64,000 nt of DNA, taken from Jiangella alba (GTDB taxonomy: Bacteria > Actinomycetota > Actinomycetes > Jiangellales > Jiangellaceae). A program made the position numbers and the translations under genes. Every line of letters starts with the position of its first letter. Within the stretch, counting starts at the first letter, position 1. Location: assembly GCF_900106035.1 (NCBI RefSeq), contig NZ_FNUC01000004.1, forward strand, positions 2,294,001 to 2,358,000, read 5' to 3'. Shown here piece after piece: positions 62,311 through 64,000 of the stretch. Under the pieces are notes generated by a model, which saw only the letters and a program-made list of their open reading frames with translations, ran no database searches and was not told the DNA's origin.

Positions 62311-64000
62311 GTGGACCGCCAGTACGCCTCGCCCGGTCCCGCCTTCGTCGGCCGCGAACGCGAGCTGGCCGCGCTCACCACCGCCCTGTCCGCCCCGTCC
62401 GAGCCGGTGTTCGCGCTGGTCGAGGGCGAGGCCGGCATCGGCAAGACCCGCCTCGTGCAGGAGGCACTGGCCCCGCTCGATCCGGCGACGACGCTGGTGG
62501 CGGCCTGCCCGCCGCTGGCCGAGCCGTTCCCGCTGGGCCCGCTGGTCGACGCGCTGCACCGGCTGCCGGTCGACGGTGTGCGGCTCAGCCCGCTGGCGGG
62601 GGCGCTGCGCCCGCTGTTCCCGGAGTGGGCCGAGCACCTGCCACCCGCGCTGGAGCCGCTGGAGGATCCCAGTTCCACCCGGCACCGGCTGTTCCGCGCG
62701 CTGGCCGAGCTGGTCGAGCGGTCCGGCGTCGAGGTGCTGGTGCTGGAGGACGCGCACTGGGCCGACGCCGCGACGCTGGAGTTCCTGCCGCTGCTGGTCG
62801 CGGCGACGGCGCACGACCTCAGCCTGGTCGTGACGTACCGCGGCACCGACGTCCCGGCCGCGTCGCCGCTGCTGCGTCTGACGGCGCGCCCGCCGGCCGG
62901 GCTGCGCCGCCTGGAACTGGCGCTGGAGCCGCTGACGGTCGGCGAGACGACCGCGCTGGTCGCGTCGATGTTCGCCACCGACGACGTCTCGGCCGAGTTC
63001 GTCTCGTTCCTGCACCGCCGTACCGCGGGCGTGCCGCTGGCGCTGGAGGAGAGCCTGTCGTTGCTGCGCGAGCGCGGCGACATCGTCCGCCGCGGCGGCG
63101 AGTGGTCCCGGCGCGCCGTCGACGACCTGCAGGTGCCGCCGACGGTGCGTGACTCCGTGCTGGAACGGGTCGACCGGCTGCCGCCGCCGGCCCGCCGCGT
63201 CCTCGAGGCCGCCGCCGTCCTCGCCGAACCGGCCGACGGCGTCCTGCTGGCGCGGGTCGCCGGGCTGGACGAGGACGACGCGCGGCCGGGGCTGGCCGCG
63301 GCGCTGACGTCGGGGCTGCTGCGCGAGGCGTCGCCGGGCCGGTTCGTCGGCCGGCACGTGCTGGCGTCGCGGGCCATGGAGGAGGCGCTGCCGGTGTCCG
63401 AGCGGCGGCTGCTGCACGGCCAGGCCGCCGCCGCGCTGCAGGAGCTGCCGACGCCGCCGGTGCTGCGGCTCAGCCGGCACTTCCGCGAGGCCGGCGACGT
63501 CGCCGCGTGGAGCCGGCACGCCGAGGCCGCCGCCGACCTCGCGCTGGAGTCCGGCGAGGACCGCGCCGCCGTCGTCCTGCTGAACGACCTGCTCACCGCG
63601 GCCGCGCACCCGCCGGACCGGGAGGCCCGGCTGGCGCACAAGCTGGGCCAGGCCGCCACCTGGGGCGTCGCGGCGCTCGGTGAGCTGGCCGTGGTGGTCG
63701 CCGCGACGCTGGCCGCCGCGCTGGACCGCCCGGAGCTGCCGTCCGACCGCCGCGGCGAGATCCGGCTGCTGCTCGGGCGGCTGTGGCTGCAGCTGGGCGA
63801 CTTCGACACCGGCATCGAGCAGGTCGAGACCGCCGCCGGCGAGCTGGCCGGCCGCCCGGAGCTGGCGGTGCGGGCGATGATCTCGCTGTCGCATCCGCGC
63901 GGGCAGGTCTGGCCGGTCACCCGGCACCGCGACTGGCTCGACCGCGCGACGGCGCTGTTCCCGCAGGTCCCGGCGGACGAGCAGACGTGGCTCGCGGTCG
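62311..64000 (+). CDS. Large LuxR/MalT-like ATPase regulator (5' part)
   Basis: The first 563 codons of a gene that runs past the window. GTG 62311 follows GGAGG by four bases. An N-terminal STAND-type ATPase: GPAFVGRERELAALTTAL, Walker A VEGEAGIGKTRLV (about residues 38-50) and Walker B EVLVLEDAHWADAATLEFL (about 141-159). Helical repeats of the TPR kind begin near 390. Proteins with this start usually end in a LuxR helix-turn-helix, which would lie beyond the window, so the transcription-factor role is expected and not seen. Confidence 0.85.
   Translation, partial: MDRQYASPGPAFVGRERELAALTTALSAPSEPVFALVEGEAGIGKTRLVQEALAPLDPATTLVAACPPLAEPFPLGPLVDALHRLPVDGVRLSPLAGALRPLFPEWAEHLPPALEPLEDPSSTRHRLFRALAELVERSGVEVLVLEDAHWADAATLEFLPLLVAATAHDLSLVVTYRGTDVPAASPLLRLTARPPAGLRRLELALEPLTVGETTALVASMFATDDVSAEFVSFLHRRTAGVPLALEESLSLLRERGDIVRRGGEWSRRAVDDLQVPPTVRDSVLERVDRLPPPARRVLEAAAVLAEPADGVLLARVAGLDEDDARPGLAAALTSGLLREASPGRFVGRHVLASRAMEEALPVSERRLLHGQAAAALQELPTPPVLRLSRHFREAGDVAAWSRHAEAAADLALESGEDRAAVVLLNDLLTAAAHPPDREARLAHKLGQAATWGVAALGELAVVVAATLAAALDRPELPSDRRGEIRLLLGRLWLQLGDFDTGIEQVETAAGELAGRPELAVRAMISLSHPRGQVWPVTRHRDWLDRATALFPQVPADEQTWLAV

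Noticed and set aside
61062..63920. A 952-residue open frame on the minus strand
   Set aside because: Antisense to the ATPase regulator, acetyltransferase and MarR genes; Ser/Arg-rich low-complexity composition and no motif.

Overview
The window is high-GC DNA with the codon use, GTG starts and overlapping stop/start junctions of an Actinomycetota chromosome. A DUF501–exopolyphosphatase pair, a zinc-ribbon bL32, a type II NADH dehydrogenase under a Rex-type operator and several actinobacterial-style regulators fit this. A Jiangella-like actinomycete is possible, but the sequence alone does not fix the genus. No CRISPR array, rRNA, phage or replication origin was seen. One intact IS982-type element and one decayed transporter gene are the clear signs of rearrangement.

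Layout. 1-10.4 kb is housekeeping: ppx, rpmF behind a structured leader, uracil-DNA glycosylase, a YCII protein, an IS982 element inserted at the end of an ArsR-type regulator, a flavin reductase-like protein, ndh, a cyclopropane-fatty-acid synthase, a tandem ACT protein and peptide deformylase. A 74-nt class-I-shaped tRNA with anticodon UAA follows. At 10.6-13.5 kb is a minus-strand cassette of a WXG100-like protein, a lipoprotein and a secreted-looking RTX protein with an M91 (NleD-like) metallopeptidase end, resembling a type VII effector locus. At 13.6-23 kb are an ABC exporter pair, a 1,854-residue single-chain biotin carboxylase/carboxyltransferase with the eukaryotic ACC architecture, and a CapA-M15 fusion.

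23.7-28.9 kb is a choline-sulfate type cluster: a sulfatase, an NMT1-type ABC importer and a divergent GntR regulator, with two matching operators in the shared promoter region. At 28.8-32.4 kb are an MFS relic, a LacI regulator and a GH42 beta-galactosidase with a perfect LacI palindrome. 32.5-35.4 kb is an ECF42-type sigma factor with its DGPF partner and an FAD oxidoreductase; the two transcripts share the motif TGTCCC-N15-TTCGTC.

36.3-47.1 kb is a ten-gene minus-strand operon: two divergent M19 dipeptidase paralogues, a complete Opp-type transporter, an M24 protein that has lost metal ligands, an alpha/beta hydrolase and a GntR/UTRA regulator. Two copies of the 15-bp palindrome AGAGGTTGGACCTCT stand at its head. 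It looks like a dedicated uptake and hydrolysis pathway for an unusual peptide or amide. At 47.5-52.1 kb is a giant secreted PHP plus degenerate metallophosphoesterase protein with a duplicated GLUG-like beta-helix module. 52.2-64 kb holds small regulator/enzyme pairs (TetR and alcohol dehydrogenase, MarR, MocR, two further FAD/GntR genes, a methyltransferase, an acetyltransferase) and the start of a large LuxR-type ATPase regulator that runs off the window.
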